From: Akkermansia muciniphila
Lineage (GTDB): Bacteria; Verrucomicrobiota; Verrucomicrobiia; Opitutales; Opitutaceae
Direction: 5' to 3'
Length of the DNA: 64,000 nt
NCBI GenBank assembly: GCA_945888375.1
Contig: CAMCZZ010000002.1
Span: 124,001 to 188,000 of the forward strand
Numbering within the stretch: the first letter of the stretch is position 1; each line of letters opens with the position of its first letter. This document shows positions 1 through 8,664 of the stretch, in pieces. Position numbers and translations under genes: made by a program. The notes under the pieces are model-generated. The model was not told the DNA's origin. It worked only from the letters and a program-made list of their open reading frames with translations, and ran no database searches.

Positions 1-2
1 GC

Positions 3-1703
3 AAGGATGGCGCCGGCACCCTCGTGCTCAGCGGCGGCGGCACCGCCACCGCCGTGCTCGGTGGCTACCGCATCAAGGGCGGCGTGCTCTCCTACAAGAC
101 CACCGCCAACGGCGGCGCCGGTCTCGGCCCCATCGTCCTCGATGGCGGCGAGCTCTACGTGCAAAAGGGCCCGAGCTCGACCGGCACCTACGGCGGCATG
201 GCTCTGAATGTTTTGAATACCCTGCAAAATGGCACGATCACTTTTGATCCGCATCCTGCTTCCCAAAATACGGTTGAGCCGATCGATCCAGGGCAGGGCA
301 ATACCCTGACCTTTAACCACCTTATCGCCACCGGCCAGACCCTCACCCTCGCCAAGGGCGCCAACGCCACCTCCAGCGTCACCAATCCCGGCACGCTCGA
401 TCCTTTGGTGAACTTCCGCTCCGCTTATCTGACGGGCTCCAATATCCTCTCGGTTGGCTCCCAGCTCGTCGCCTCCCTCCGCGGCGCCTCGGGCTCCGGC
501 AGCCTCAACAAGACCGGCTCCGGCCGCCTCGTCCTTGCTGACGCCGCGATCACCGACATCACCGCCACGGTCAATGTCGCCGTCACCGGCGGCTCCTTTA
601 CAAGCATCACCCCGGTGGTTTCCGGACTCGGCTACACGGAAGCCCCGCTTGTCACGATCACTGATTCCACCGGGACCGGCGCCACCGCCAACGCCGTGCT
701 GACCGGCGGCCGCGTGACCGCCGTCACCATCACCAGCGCCGGCACCGGCTATTCATCCGCTCCGACCGTCACGATCGCGGCCCCGCCCGTCACCTCGATC
801 CCCAACAGCTACACCGGCGCCACCACCGTGAGCGCCGGCACGCTCGCCTTGAGCGGCTCGCACTCTTCTGCGATCTCGATCGCGAGCGACGCCGTGCTCG
901 AGTTCACGCTCAACGACGGGCTCAGCCCTGTCGCCGCCTCGACCGCCGCCCTCACTCTCGCCTCTGGGTCGACCGTCTCGATCGTTGGCACCCCGGTCGA
1001 CGGCACCACCTACACCCTGCTCAACGCGACCGCCATCACTGGCACCCCTGTGCTGGCCACGCCTGTCGCGGGCTTCAGCCTGGTGAAGTCGGGCGGCCTC
1101 CTCCTCCTCCAGCCCGGCGCCGCCGTCGACGCCGAAGCGCCCGTCATCGGCTCCCCCGCGCCCGTCTCGGTCGATTGGGGTTCCAGCTACACCGATTTCG
1201 CCCCTGGCGCGACGGACAACGTGGACAGCTCCGTCACCGTGATCACCAGCGGCACGGTGAACACCGCCAAACCTGGCGTCTATACCCTGACTTATAACGC
1301 CAGCGACGCCGCCGGTAATGCCGCCACGTCCGTCACCCGCACCGTTACCGTGACGATCGCCAATGCCACCACCGCGGGCGCCGACGGCTACTCGCCGCTC
1401 CTGAAGTATGCCCTCGGCGCGAACGCCCCGACCGACACCGTGCAGGCCCCGGTTACCACCGCCAACGCCACCTCGATTTCCATCACCACCGTCATTCGCA
1501 CCAATGACTCTGGCCTGACGGTCACCGGCGAGGCCGTCACCGATCTGGTTTCCGGCACGTGGGGAACCGGCGGCACCGTCACCGTGACCACCGCCGCGGA
1601 CCAGACCAACCTGCCTGCCAACTGCGTGCGCCGCGTGTTCACCGTCAACCTCGACGGAGCGGCCCGGAAATTCCTCCGCTTGAAGGCCGTCGGCTCCTTC
1701 TAA
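3..1703 (+). CDS. PATR/Ig-like surface protein, 5' end outside window
   Basis: The reading frame is open from base 3, so the true start lies upstream of the window. The visible part holds autotransporter-associated beta-strand repeats: KDGAGTLVLSGG at the edge, KTGSGRLVLADA, and a YTGATTVSAGTLALSG repeat. An Ig-like domain of the DUF5011/HYR type follows, around APVIGSPAPVSVDWGSSY and DAAGNAATSVT. The C-terminal block ends in RKFLRLKAVGSF, a Verrucomicrobia-style ending rather than a PEP-CTERM tail. It is probably a secreted or cell-surface protein; the ligand is unknown. A hairpin terminator follows. The family is clear from the repeats; the function is inferred. Confidence 0.75.
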   Translation, partial: KDGAGTLVLSGGGTATAVLGGYRIKGGVLSYKTTANGGAGLGPIVLDGGELYVQKGPSSTGTYGGMALNVLNTLQNGTITFDPHPASQNTVEPIDPGQGNTLTFNHLIATGQTLTLAKGANATSSVTNPGTLDPLVNFRSAYLTGSNILSVGSQLVASLRGASGSGSLNKTGSGRLVLADAAITDITATVNVAVTGGSFTSITPVVSGLGYTEAPLVTITDSTGTGATANAVLTGGRVTAVTITSAGTGYSSAPTVTIAAPPVTSIPNSYTGATTVSAGTLALSGSHSSAISIASDAVLEFTLNDGLSPVAASTAALTLASGSTVSIVGTPVDGTTYTLLNATAITGTPVLATPVAGFSLVKSGGLLLLQPGAAVDAEAPVIGSPAPVSVDWGSSYTDFAPGATDNVDSSVTVITSGTVNTAKPGVYTLTYNASDAAGNAATSVTRTVTVTIANATTAGADGYSPLLKYALGANAPTDTVQAPVTTANATSISITTVIRTNDSGLTVTGEAVTDLVSGTWGTGGTVTVTTAADQTNLPANCVRRVFTVNLDGAARKFLRLKAVGSF

Positions 1704-1729
1704 GCCCGCTTTACCCAGTCAGCGCCGCG

Positions 1730-1764
1730 CGCGTGAGACGGATGCTCCGTCTCCCGCGTTTTTT
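1730..1764 (+). terminator. Rho-independent terminator
   Basis: A GAGACGG/CCGTCTC stem, extended by CGCG/CGCG across a T/C mismatch, has a 5-base loop and is followed by six T. It ends the surface protein gene. The T run stops only 3 bases before the ATG of the next gene. Confidence 0.8.
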
Positions 1765-1767
1765 GCC

Positions 1768-3243
1768 ATGCACGCCGCACCCCCTTCCGAAACCACCCCC
1801 GCCGCCGAAGTCTCCGCGCCCGGTCAACCCAAGGTTTGGAAAGTCGGCACGCTAACCTACACCGCCGGCAGCCTCACCGTGTTGTTCCTGTGGTTGCTCT
1901 TCGGCGATTTCGCCTGGGCCATGCGGGATCGCTCCATCGTCGGTATTGCGAGCTGGTATCTGAGCAGCCTGAAGGTCCCGAATCTCTGGTTCGGCATCCT
2001 CATGAGCACCTTCCCCGGCGCGGTCGCCTTGGTGATCGGGCCCATTATCAGCTATAAATCCGACCGACACCGCGGCAAGTGGGGCCGCCGCATACCCTTT
2101 CTCATGGCCACCACGCCGATCGCCGCGTTCGGCATGATCGGCATCGCGGTGACGCCGCACATCGCGGGCTGGTTGCACGCCCTCGGCCGGGCCGACAACG
2201 CCCTCGGCGTGCGCTTGCACCAGTGGGCGGGCGACGCCGGCTTCGGCGCGAACCTGCTCTCCGCTCTCGAGAACGAGATGCTGGTGGCGGTGCTCTGTTT
2301 CTCCGTCTTCTGGGCCGCCTTCGAATTCGCCACCATCGCCAGCCAGTCGGTCTTTGGTGGTCTCATCAACGACGTCGTTCCCCAGGCCCTGCTGGGCCGC
2401 TTCTACGCGCTCTTCCGCGCCGTCAGCCTGATCGACGGCATCATTTTCAACTACTGGATCATGGGCAAGGTGCCCGACCACTTCACGCTGATCCTCGCGA
2501 CCATCGGCGTGTTTTACGGCTCCGCGTTCATGTGGGTCTGCCTCAAGGTCAAAGAGGGGGGCTACCCGCCGCCCCCGCCTGTGGATCCCGCCCGCCAATC
2601 CGGTTGGAAGGGCTTCGTCGAGGGGGTGCGCACCTACCGGCGCGAGTGCTTCAGCCACCCCTATTACCTGCGGGTGTTTGTTCTGATTATGACGGCCACG
2701 ATGTGCTTCATCCCGATCAACACCTTCGCAATCCCCTACGCCAAGAGCTACGGCGTGGACATGAACGACTACGGCAACCGCCTGGCTTTCATTTTCACCG
2801 TTTCCCTTTGTTTGGCCTGGCCCTTGGGCTGGCTCTGTGATCGTTATCACCCGTTGCGGGTGGTCGTCGTCTCGCTGTTCGCCTACCTCGGGGTGATGCT
2901 CTACGGCGTATTCGGCGTGCACAACGCTTCGAGCTACCTGAATGCATACGTCTTACACGGTATCATTTCTGGTTGCTACTACACGAGTGTGGCGTCGCTT
3001 GGGCAGCGCTTGTTCCCCCGCGAAAAATTTGCCCAGTTCGCCTCCGCCGCGCTGCTGTTCGCCTCCCCGTTGCACATGAGCCTGGCACCTTTGGTCGGCT
3101 TGCTGATCGACCATACCGGCAACATCTACCGCCACGCCTTTACCGTCGGCGGCACCCTCGTAGCCCTGGCGATACTCTCGTTTTGGTCTGTCTACACGCG
3201 CTTCCGAAAACTCGGTGGCCCGGCCCGCTACATCGCGCCGTGA
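1768..3243 (+). CDS. MFS transporter, sugar/glycoside symporter-like
   Basis: A 491-residue polytopic membrane protein with about 12 hydrophobic segments. The loop after the second to third segment carries an MFS motif A-like stretch, SDRHRGKWGRRIPF (about 98-111). This form is typical of glycoside/pentoside/hexuronide or SLC45-like sugar transporters. It probably imports a sugar or uronate made by the polysaccharide enzymes nearby. A LacI regulator and an SDR follow on the same strand. No Shine-Dalgarno is possible between the terminator T run and the ATG, so either the message is leaderless or the true start is further in. The substrate is not deducible. Confidence 0.85.
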   Translation: MHAAPPSETTPAAEVSAPGQPKVWKVGTLTYTAGSLTVLFLWLLFGDFAWAMRDRSIVGIASWYLSSLKVPNLWFGILMSTFPGAVALVIGPIISYKSDRHRGKWGRRIPFLMATTPIAAFGMIGIAVTPHIAGWLHALGRADNALGVRLHQWAGDAGFGANLLSALENEMLVAVLCFSVFWAAFEFATIASQSVFGGLINDVVPQALLGRFYALFRAVSLIDGIIFNYWIMGKVPDHFTLILATIGVFYGSAFMWVCLKVKEGGYPPPPPVDPARQSGWKGFVEGVRTYRRECFSHPYYLRVFVLIMTATMCFIPINTFAIPYAKSYGVDMNDYGNRLAFIFTVSLCLAWPLGWLCDRYHPLRVVVVSLFAYLGVMLYGVFGVHNASSYLNAYVLHGIISGCYYTSVASLGQRLFPREKFAQFASAALLFASPLHMSLAPLVGLLIDHTGNIYRHAFTVGGTLVALAILSFWSVYTRFRKLGGPARYIAP

Positions 3244-3363
3244 TTCGAATGCCCTGCCGCCTTTACTTTCGCGGCCGCCGGCATTTGAAGATTTGATGAT
3301 AGGTATTAAATGCGACCTTGCGCGCAGAAGTAGCCAGCGACTTTGTAACCCTGTTTCCTTGAA
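3244..3363 (+). promoter_or_regulatory. Leader/promoter region of the LacI regulator
   Basis: This 120-bp gap turns AT-rich around 3281-3312, with an imperfect dyad GCATTT ... AAATGC flanking TTTGATGATAGG. It is a plausible promoter or auto-operator for the LacI gene. No -35/-10 pair is convincing. Confidence 0.35.
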
Positions 3364-4416
3364 ATGAAAAAAGCCGCGTCCGCTCCCAAGATTTCCCAAC
3401 AACGCATCGCCAAGGACCTAGGTTTGTCGCAAGCACTCGTCTCCATGGTCCTGAATGGACGCACCGAGGGCATCAGCGAGGCGTCCAACCGCCGCATCTG
3501 GGAGCACGCGCTTAACCTCGGCTACCAGCCCAAGGGCATGCGCGCTTCGGGCGCCTCCGACGAGCTGAAGCAGATTCACGTCGGCTTCATCCTGCGTTCC
3601 GGCCTGGCCCTACACACCCAGAGTAACTACTTCAGCCACATCCAGCACGGCCTGCACGAGGCGCTCCAGGAACGCGGCATCAGCACGGTTTTTCTGGGCA
3701 CCGAGAACAAGCTGGTCGAGGGCGCCTTCCGCATCCCGCTGGAGACCCGTAAGACGCTGTTCGGCGTCGTGCTTATGGGCGAGGTCGCGCCCGGCTTCCT
3801 GAAGGCGATCAAGCAACTTTGCCCCCGCGTTGTGGCTGTTTCGATGAGCTACCCCGGCCAGTGTCACTCGGTGCAATCGAACGAAACCCAGTCGCTGGAT
3901 CTGCTCGTGGATCATCTGCACGGGCTCGGGCATCGCCGCTTTGCCTGGATCGGCGGCAACCGCGCCCTGACCCGCCACGAGGAACGTTACCGCGCCTTCC
4001 AGAACGCCCTGCGCCTGCGCGGCGTAGTGTTCGACGCTAATTGGGCGGTGCTCACCGACCAGGCCGACCGCACCGAGGGCCGCCTCGGGGCCGAGCTGTT
4101 CCTCGAGCGCTCCGGCGAACGCCCCACCGCCGTCTTGTGTTACAACGCCCTGATGGCGCGCGGCGCGCTCAATTGTTTCCTCGCCCGCGGCCTGCGCGTG
4201 CCGGCCGACCTCAGCCTGGCGGCGGTCGACGCCACCCGCATCTGCACCGAGGAGCATCCCTTTATCACCGGTGCGAGCGCCGATCCCGAGGCCATGGGCC
4301 GGAAAACCGCCGAGCTCCTGCTCCAGACCACCGGTGCGGACGACGAGGTCTATCTCGACGCCGCCCTGCCGTCCCGGCTGGCCGTGCGCGAGACCACGGC
4401 CGCCCTGCCGGCCTGA
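3364..4416 (+). CDS. LacI-family transcriptional regulator
   Basis: 350 residues. The N-terminal helix-turn-helix lies at about 11-33 (SQQRIAKDLGLSQALVSMVL), followed by the hinge helix region and a periplasmic-binding-protein-like sensor domain. Family length is typical (330-350). The start is the ATG just before the KK-rich N-terminus. It lies between the MFS transporter and an SDR and probably controls sugar-use genes here. The AT-rich palindromes at 8600 and 13908 are candidate targets, although classical LacI operators have a central CG that these lack. The effector is unknown. Confidence 0.9.
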   Translation: MKKAASAPKISQQRIAKDLGLSQALVSMVLNGRTEGISEASNRRIWEHALNLGYQPKGMRASGASDELKQIHVGFILRSGLALHTQSNYFSHIQHGLHEALQERGISTVFLGTENKLVEGAFRIPLETRKTLFGVVLMGEVAPGFLKAIKQLCPRVVAVSMSYPGQCHSVQSNETQSLDLLVDHLHGLGHRRFAWIGGNRALTRHEERYRAFQNALRLRGVVFDANWAVLTDQADRTEGRLGAELFLERSGERPTAVLCYNALMARGALNCFLARGLRVPADLSLAAVDATRICTEEHPFITGASADPEAMGRKTAELLLQTTGADDEVYLDAALPSRLAVRETTAALPA

Positions 4417-4436
4417 GCCCCCACGCGATCGTCGCT

Positions 4437-5216
4437 ATGGGTGCGCCCGACCACGATACCCGGCTGCACGGCAAACGCGCCCTCGTGACCGCCGCCGGAC
4501 AGGGCCTCGGGGCCGCCATCGCGGGGGAGTTGCTCGCGCGCGGCTGCGACGTGGTGATCCATTACCACCGCAGCGTCGCCGGGGCCGAGACCCTGGTCGC
4601 CCGCGCGGCCGGGTCGGGCCGACGTGCGTTTGCAATCGGGGCCGACTTGGGAACCCGCGCAGGAGCGGAGGATTGCGTGGATCGCGCCGTCGCCGCGCTG
4701 GGCGGCTTGGATATTCTGATCAACAACGCCGGCGACCTCGTGGGCCGGCGCAGCCTGGCCGAGCTCGACGAGGACTTCGTGCGCCGCACCTTCGCCATCA
4801 ATCTGGACTCGATGATCTGGGTCACCCAGCGGGCCCGGCCCGCGCTGGAGGCGACGGCGCCCGCCGCGATCGTGAATCTCGCCTCGCTCGCCGGGCGCAA
4901 GGGCGGCCACGCCGGCTCGCTGCTCTACTCGGCGGCCAAGGGCGCGGTCATCACCTGGACCCGCGCGTTGGCCGGCGAACTCGGGCCGCGCGGCGTGCGG
5001 GTGAACTGCGTCGCCCCCGGTCTCATCCTCGGCTCGGCGTTCCACGCCACCCACACCACGCCGGAGTCCGCCGCCGCCACCATCGCGGGTATCCCCTTGG
5101 GCCGCGCCGGTCGGCCCGACGATGTCGCCCGGGCGGTCGTCTACCTCGCAGGCGAATACGACGGCTTCATCACCGGCGCGACCCTCGACTTGAACGGCGG
5201 GGTTTATTCGGCCTGA
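4437..5216 (+). CDS. SDR-family oxidoreductase
   Basis: A 259-residue classical short-chain dehydrogenase/reductase. The cofactor loop is TAAGQGLG (18-25), with NNAG at 96-99, catalytic Ser about 150 (VNLAS), and Tyr164 and Lys168 in YSAAK. RVNCVAPG follows. I chose the ATG 20 bases after the LacI stop; the frame stays open upstream, but that part overlaps lacI and is not SDR-like. The likely role is NAD(P)-dependent reduction of a sugar acid or keto-uronate, inferred from the neighbouring uptake, regulator and lyase-like genes. The SDR fold alone does not fix a substrate. Confidence 0.88.
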   Translation: MGAPDHDTRLHGKRALVTAAGQGLGAAIAGELLARGCDVVIHYHRSVAGAETLVARAAGSGRRAFAIGADLGTRAGAEDCVDRAVAALGGLDILINNAGDLVGRRSLAELDEDFVRRTFAINLDSMIWVTQRARPALEATAPAAIVNLASLAGRKGGHAGSLLYSAAKGAVITWTRALAGELGPRGVRVNCVAPGLILGSAFHATHTTPESAAATIAGIPLGRAGRPDDVARAVVYLAGEYDGFITGATLDLNGGVYSA

Positions 5217-5223
5217 ACCAGGC

Positions 5224-5931
5224 TCAAGCGCTCGGGACGGGCCGCAGTTTCTCCAAGACCGGGCGCAGCGCGACCACCAAACGTCGGTAGCCCTCGGGCG
5301 TGAGGTGGAGCTGGTCCGCGACGTAGCAGTCGGCTACGGGCTCGCCGGCCGCGTCCTCCAGGGCCGGGTTTACATCGAGATAGTCCACGTCGTCGGTTTC
5401 GCCCAACGCGAGCAGGCCTCGGTTGATTTCATCGACCGGCGCGAGTTTGCCGTCCGCCCGTTTTTGCGGGGCGCGGATCACCGATATCAACACGACGCGG
5501 ACGCCGGGCAGGGCGGCGCGGGTCAGGTCCAGCCACTCGCGGGTGTTGGCCAGCACATCCGCGGGCGTGCGTTTGGCGTTCACGTCGTTGCTGCCGCAAT
5601 ACCAGACCACCACCCCGGCGCGGGAGGACGGCACGAGCCGGTCGAAGAAAAACAACTGTTCGGGCGTCTGGGAACCGCCGAAGGCGCGGTTCGTCACCGG
5701 TAGCGGGGCGAGATCGGCGGCGCAGGTCGTCCACTTGCGGAAAATGCTGCTACCAATCAACAGCACGCCGCCCGGCGGGGGGGCCGGGGCGGTGGCGAGA
5801 CGTTCGATCTCGGCGGCGTATCGGGCCGTCCGCGCGGTGGCCTCGGCCGCCGTCAGCGTGGCGGTGGCGAACCACCAGCCGAGAGCGAGCGCGGCGAAAA
5901 GCCGCCCGGCGCGGGGCATGCGCCTACTCAC
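5224..5931 (-). CDS. SGNH/GDSL-family hydrolase, secreted
   Basis: 235 residues with an N-terminal signal-like segment (about 8-28, AGRLFAALALGWWFATATL). SGNH blocks are visible: GSSIF (block I Ser), FGGSQ (Gly), GSNDV (Asn) and DQLHLTPEGY (Asp/His dyad near the C-terminus). It is probably an esterase removing acyl groups from polysaccharide. The GTG start overlaps the TGA of the upstream PATR gene (GTGA), which implies translational coupling; an ATG four codons later is the alternative. A secreted esterase with polysaccharide lyase-like genes nearby suggests glycan de-esterification. Confidence 0.85.
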   Translation of the reverse strand: MSRRMPRAGRLFAALALGWWFATATLTAAEATARTARYAAEIERLATAPAPPPGGVLLIGSSIFRKWTTCAADLAPLPVTNRAFGGSQTPEQLFFFDRLVPSSRAGVVVWYCGSNDVNAKRTPADVLANTREWLDLTRAALPGVRVVLISVIRAPQKRADGKLAPVDEINRGLLALGETDDVDYLDVNPALEDAAGEPVADCYVADQLHLTPEGYRRLVVALRPVLEKLRPVPSA

Positions 5932-7712
5932 TCGCGGCGGCTTCGGCGCAGGGCGGCGAAACCGAGCAGAGCGGCGCCGCCGAGCGCGGCGGAGGTGACG
6001 GGCTCGGGGATGGCGGTGGCGATGACCAGGTTACCGTCCGAGGTGGAGAAGGTATAGTCAAAGCCCCCGGTCGTGGCCGACCAGACGCCACCGGAGTTGG
6101 TCAGAGAGGTGCCGGCTATGCTCACCGAGGAGAAGTTGCCCGAACGGGAGCCTGCGCCGAAGAGATTGAACGAGGCGGCTTGGGCGAAGTTGTAGCTGTT
6201 ATAGGCCACGACGCTCAAAGCCCCGCCGTAGGTCAGCGCACTGCTGACCGAGACCTTGTCGTAGTCGGTGCCGGCGACGCCACCCAGACCGCCGATCTCC
6301 ATCGTCGTGGTGCTGGAGGAGCCGAGGGTGAGGTTGTTGTTGAAGGTGGCCAGGCCGGGGCTGTTGCCGGGGGTGAAGGCGCCGTTGATGGTCAGGTTGC
6401 CGATGGTCGTGCCGGAGCCTCGGTAGGTCTGGGTCGACCCCACCGTGTAGTTGCCGCCCGTTACGGCGGAGACGTCGAAGGTCGCGTTGTTCGTGATGGT
6501 GGGGCTGTTTGCGATCGAACCCGAGCCGGTGAGGGCGAGCTTGCCGCCCGAGATGGTGGTGTCGCCATTGTAGGTGTTCGTGCCGGCCAAGGTCAGGGTG
6601 CCGGCTTCGTTCTTGGTCACAGCGCGCACGCCGGTGCTCGCGTTGAAGATCGCTCCGTTCACCTCGGTGCTGCCGGCGCCGGCGAAGGTCACTCCGCCAT
6701 TAGCACTCGAGCTGATGTCGAGGGTGCCGCCGAAGACGAGGGACAGGTTGGCGTCGAGGTTGGTGATGATGCGTGTGGTGTTGTTACTGGCGGTGGCCAC
6801 ACTGTTGCCCGAAAAAGTCAGTGTGGTAGCCTGACCGCTGCTAGCGGAGAATTTCATGCTATTACCCAAGTAGGAGCCGAGGGTATAGTTCCCGGCTGCG
6901 GCAAGGTCGACGGTGCCGGCGTTTCCCGAGCTGCCGGCGCCGGTCAAGGTGGCCGTCGTCGCTAGCGAATTGACATTATTTAGTTTAAGCGAGGGTGCGA
7001 CGGTTCCGCTAAGTTCGAGTTTAAAATTAGCGTTCGCACTCGATAAATTGCCACTGGCGATGATCACGGCACCCTCGTTGATCGTGGTCGCCCCGGCGTA
7101 GGTGTTGGTTCCGGTGAGCGTCAAGGTGCCGGCGCCGGTCTTGGTCAGCGAGCCCACGCCGGTCTGGCCCGCCGTAAAGCCGATCGAGCCGATGCTGGTG
7201 TTGCCCGCGCCGGCGATGGTCAGGGTTCGGTTATTGGCGTTGCTGGTGAGCGTGACCGCGTCGGTGGTCAGGCTCCCTCCGGCCACCGTGGTCCAAGTTT
7301 GGGTATTGTTGGTGGAGATGGGACTCGTTATGGTCTGCGCGGTGGACCCCGAGTTGTTGGTGATGCCTTGTGCGCCGATGCTCAGGACGAGAGGGCTGGA
7401 ACCTATGGAGTAGGCGTTGGCGGTGCTGGAGAAAACGATGCCGACCACGCTGCGAGCGTTTGAAAAGGTGACGCTGTTGTTTCCGGCGGCGTTGTTGCTG
7501 AAATTCCAGATATTGCCGCTGCTCACGCTGTTGGTGATCGTGGGGGTGCCCACCCAATTGGAGGCGGTGTTGGCGACGCTTCCGACATTCGCCCAGGTGA
7601 TGCTGGTTTGGGCATGGGCGGGGATCGCACTGGCGGCGATTAAACCAAGCAAACCCAGCAAACGGCGGGTGGAGGCTGAGGTCTTACCTTTTGGAGGATA
7701 TTGGTTACTCAT
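5928..7712 (-). CDS. PATR-repeat PEP-CTERM surface protein
   Basis: 594 residues: a signal peptide (LLGLLGLIAASAIPAHA, about 18-34), several autotransporter-associated beta-strand repeats (KTGAGTLTLTGTNTYAGATT, KNEAGTLTLAGTNTYNG) and a C-terminal sorting tail. The tail has a PEP motif (AIPEPVTSAALGG), a hydrophobic stretch and RRSRRE. PEP-CTERM tails are cleaved by exosortase in exopolysaccharide-producing Gram-negatives. It lies between a prepilin-like gene and an SGNH hydrolase coupled to its stop. It is probably an envelope protein; its ligand is unknown. Confidence 0.88.
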   Translation of the reverse strand: MSNQYPPKGKTSASTRRLLGLLGLIAASAIPAHAQTSITWANVGSVANTASNWVGTPTITNSVSSGNIWNFSNNAAGNNSVTFSNARSVVGIVFSSTANAYSIGSSPLVLSIGAQGITNNSGSTAQTITSPISTNNTQTWTTVAGGSLTTDAVTLTSNANNRTLTIAGAGNTSIGSIGFTAGQTGVGSLTKTGAGTLTLTGTNTYAGATTINEGAVIIASGNLSSANANFKLELSGTVAPSLKLNNVNSLATTATLTGAGSSGNAGTVDLAAAGNYTLGSYLGNSMKFSASSGQATTLTFSGNSVATASNNTTRIITNLDANLSLVFGGTLDISSSANGGVTFAGAGSTEVNGAIFNASTGVRAVTKNEAGTLTLAGTNTYNGDTTISGGKLALTGSGSIANSPTITNNATFDVSAVTGGNYTVGSTQTYRGSGTTIGNLTINGAFTPGNSPGLATFNNNLTLGSSSTTTMEIGGLGGVAGTDYDKVSVSSALTYGGALSVVAYNSYNFAQAASFNLFGAGSRSGNFSSVSIAGTSLTNSGGVWSATTGGFDYTFSTSDGNLVIATAIPEPVTSAALGGAALLGFAALRRSRRE

Positions 7713-7787
7713 GGGGGTAATAAGCAGTGAGGGTGATCGGTGAAGGTTAGCGGGAGTTCGACGGTGTGAAATGAGGCGGCGAACGGA

Positions 7788-8543
7788 TCAGTTGATTTTG
7801 CCGTTCCAGCGGTCTTTGCCGTTGGGGTTCACCGAGGTGAGCTCGGACTTCAGGGTAGCGAAGGAGACCTTGGCGGTGTGGCCGTCCACGAAGGCCACGT
7901 TGATGTTGTCGTTGTGACGAAAGCTGATCTTCACCGACGTGGTCGGGGTGGCCTGCAAGTCGGTGAGGGCGGCGTTGTGGGTGCAGGAGGAATCGCAGCT
8001 GTAGTCGCTGGAGCTGCGGGGCACGCCGTCGAGTAGGAGGTAGGTGCGGGAGGGGTTGATGATGGAGGCGACTTGGCGGGGGCCATTGCCGCTCAAGCCG
8101 GTGGCGGTGCTGGCGGAACTGCCTGCCTCGAGCGCGAAGGTGGCGGTGTATTGGGATACGCTGTTGGCGTAGGTGGCATCGGGCTGGAGCGGCTCCATCG
8201 GGCAGAGGAACACTTTGTTGGTCACCACGCCGGTGGCGCTGTTGCCACGATTAGGGATGTAGGGGTAGACCGCCTTGGCGTAGTTTACCAGAGTGCCGTC
8301 GGGGCTGGGATTGGAGCCGGCGCGTGGATAGTAGCCCTTGTTGTCCTGAGGAAACAGGCTGATCGCGAGGGCGATCTGGCGGAGATTGGAGAGGCACTGA
8401 GTCGATTTTGCCGAGTTGCGGACCTTGCCGACGGTGGGAATGATGATCGCAGCGAGTATGCCGATGATCGCGATCACCGTAAGCAGTTCGATTAGCGTAA
8501 AGGCGCGCGAAGCCCGCTGGTTTGCTGAGACAGAGAGGTTCAT
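7788..8543 (-). CDS. Type II secretion/prepilin-like protein (H-x9-DG type)
   Basis: About 251 residues from the ATG at 8543; a GTG ten codons upstream is possible. The N-terminus has a prepilin peptidase site and hydrophobic helix, RAFTLIELLTVIAIIGILAA. The C-terminus has HNDNINVAFVDGHTAKV, the FxDGH signature of the large DUF1559-like pseudopilin family of Planctomycetes and Verrucomicrobia. Four Cys are visible (CL, CP, and SCDSSCTH). It would be processed by PilD and inserted in the inner membrane or a pilus-like fibre. It heads the run that includes the PATR/PEP-CTERM gene. Confidence 0.85.
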   Translation of the reverse strand: MNLSVSANQRASRAFTLIELLTVIAIIGILAAIIIPTVGKVRNSAKSTQCLSNLRQIALAISLFPQDNKGYYPRAGSNPSPDGTLVNYAKAVYPYIPNRGNSATGVVTNKVFLCPMEPLQPDATYANSVSQYTATFALEAGSSASTATGLSGNGPRQVASIINPSRTYLLLDGVPRSSSDYSCDSSCTHNAALTDLQATPTTSVKISFRHNDNINVAFVDGHTAKVSFATLKSELTSVNPNGKDRWNGKIN

Positions 8544-8599
8544 GGGCGGGGTGGGGTCATGGGAAATGAGCACGGAGCAAACGGAGATTCAAGCCGTAA

Positions 8600-8613
8600 T
8601 TGATAATTATAAA
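8600..8613. promoter_or_regulatory. Near-perfect copy of palindrome TTGATAATTATCAA
   Basis: TTGATAATTATAAA lies about 57 bases upstream of the prepilin-like start, in an AT-rich patch. It differs by one base from the perfect 14-bp palindrome at 13908 and shares the flanking AA on its left. It is a candidate operator shared by the two minus-strand clusters. Confidence 0.45.
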
Positions 8614-8620
8614 AAAAGAA

Positions 8621-8636
8621 GTTAAAACTTTTTAAC
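8621..8636. promoter_or_regulatory. AT-rich inverted repeat GTTAAAA-CT-TTTTAAC
   Basis: A perfect 7-2-7 dyad in the 90-bp gap between the heparinase-like gene end and the prepilin-like gene start. It could be part of the promoter or operator of the prepilin-like run. It is too AT-rich and short in loop to be a good terminator. Confidence 0.4.
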
Positions 8637-8664
8637 GTATTTGGTAAATTGCTCGGAACCGGCC

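Noticed and set aside
1852-2922. 356-codon frame opposite the MFS transporter
   Set aside because: His/Ala/Asp-rich shadow of the transporter's codons with no membrane or catalytic pattern.
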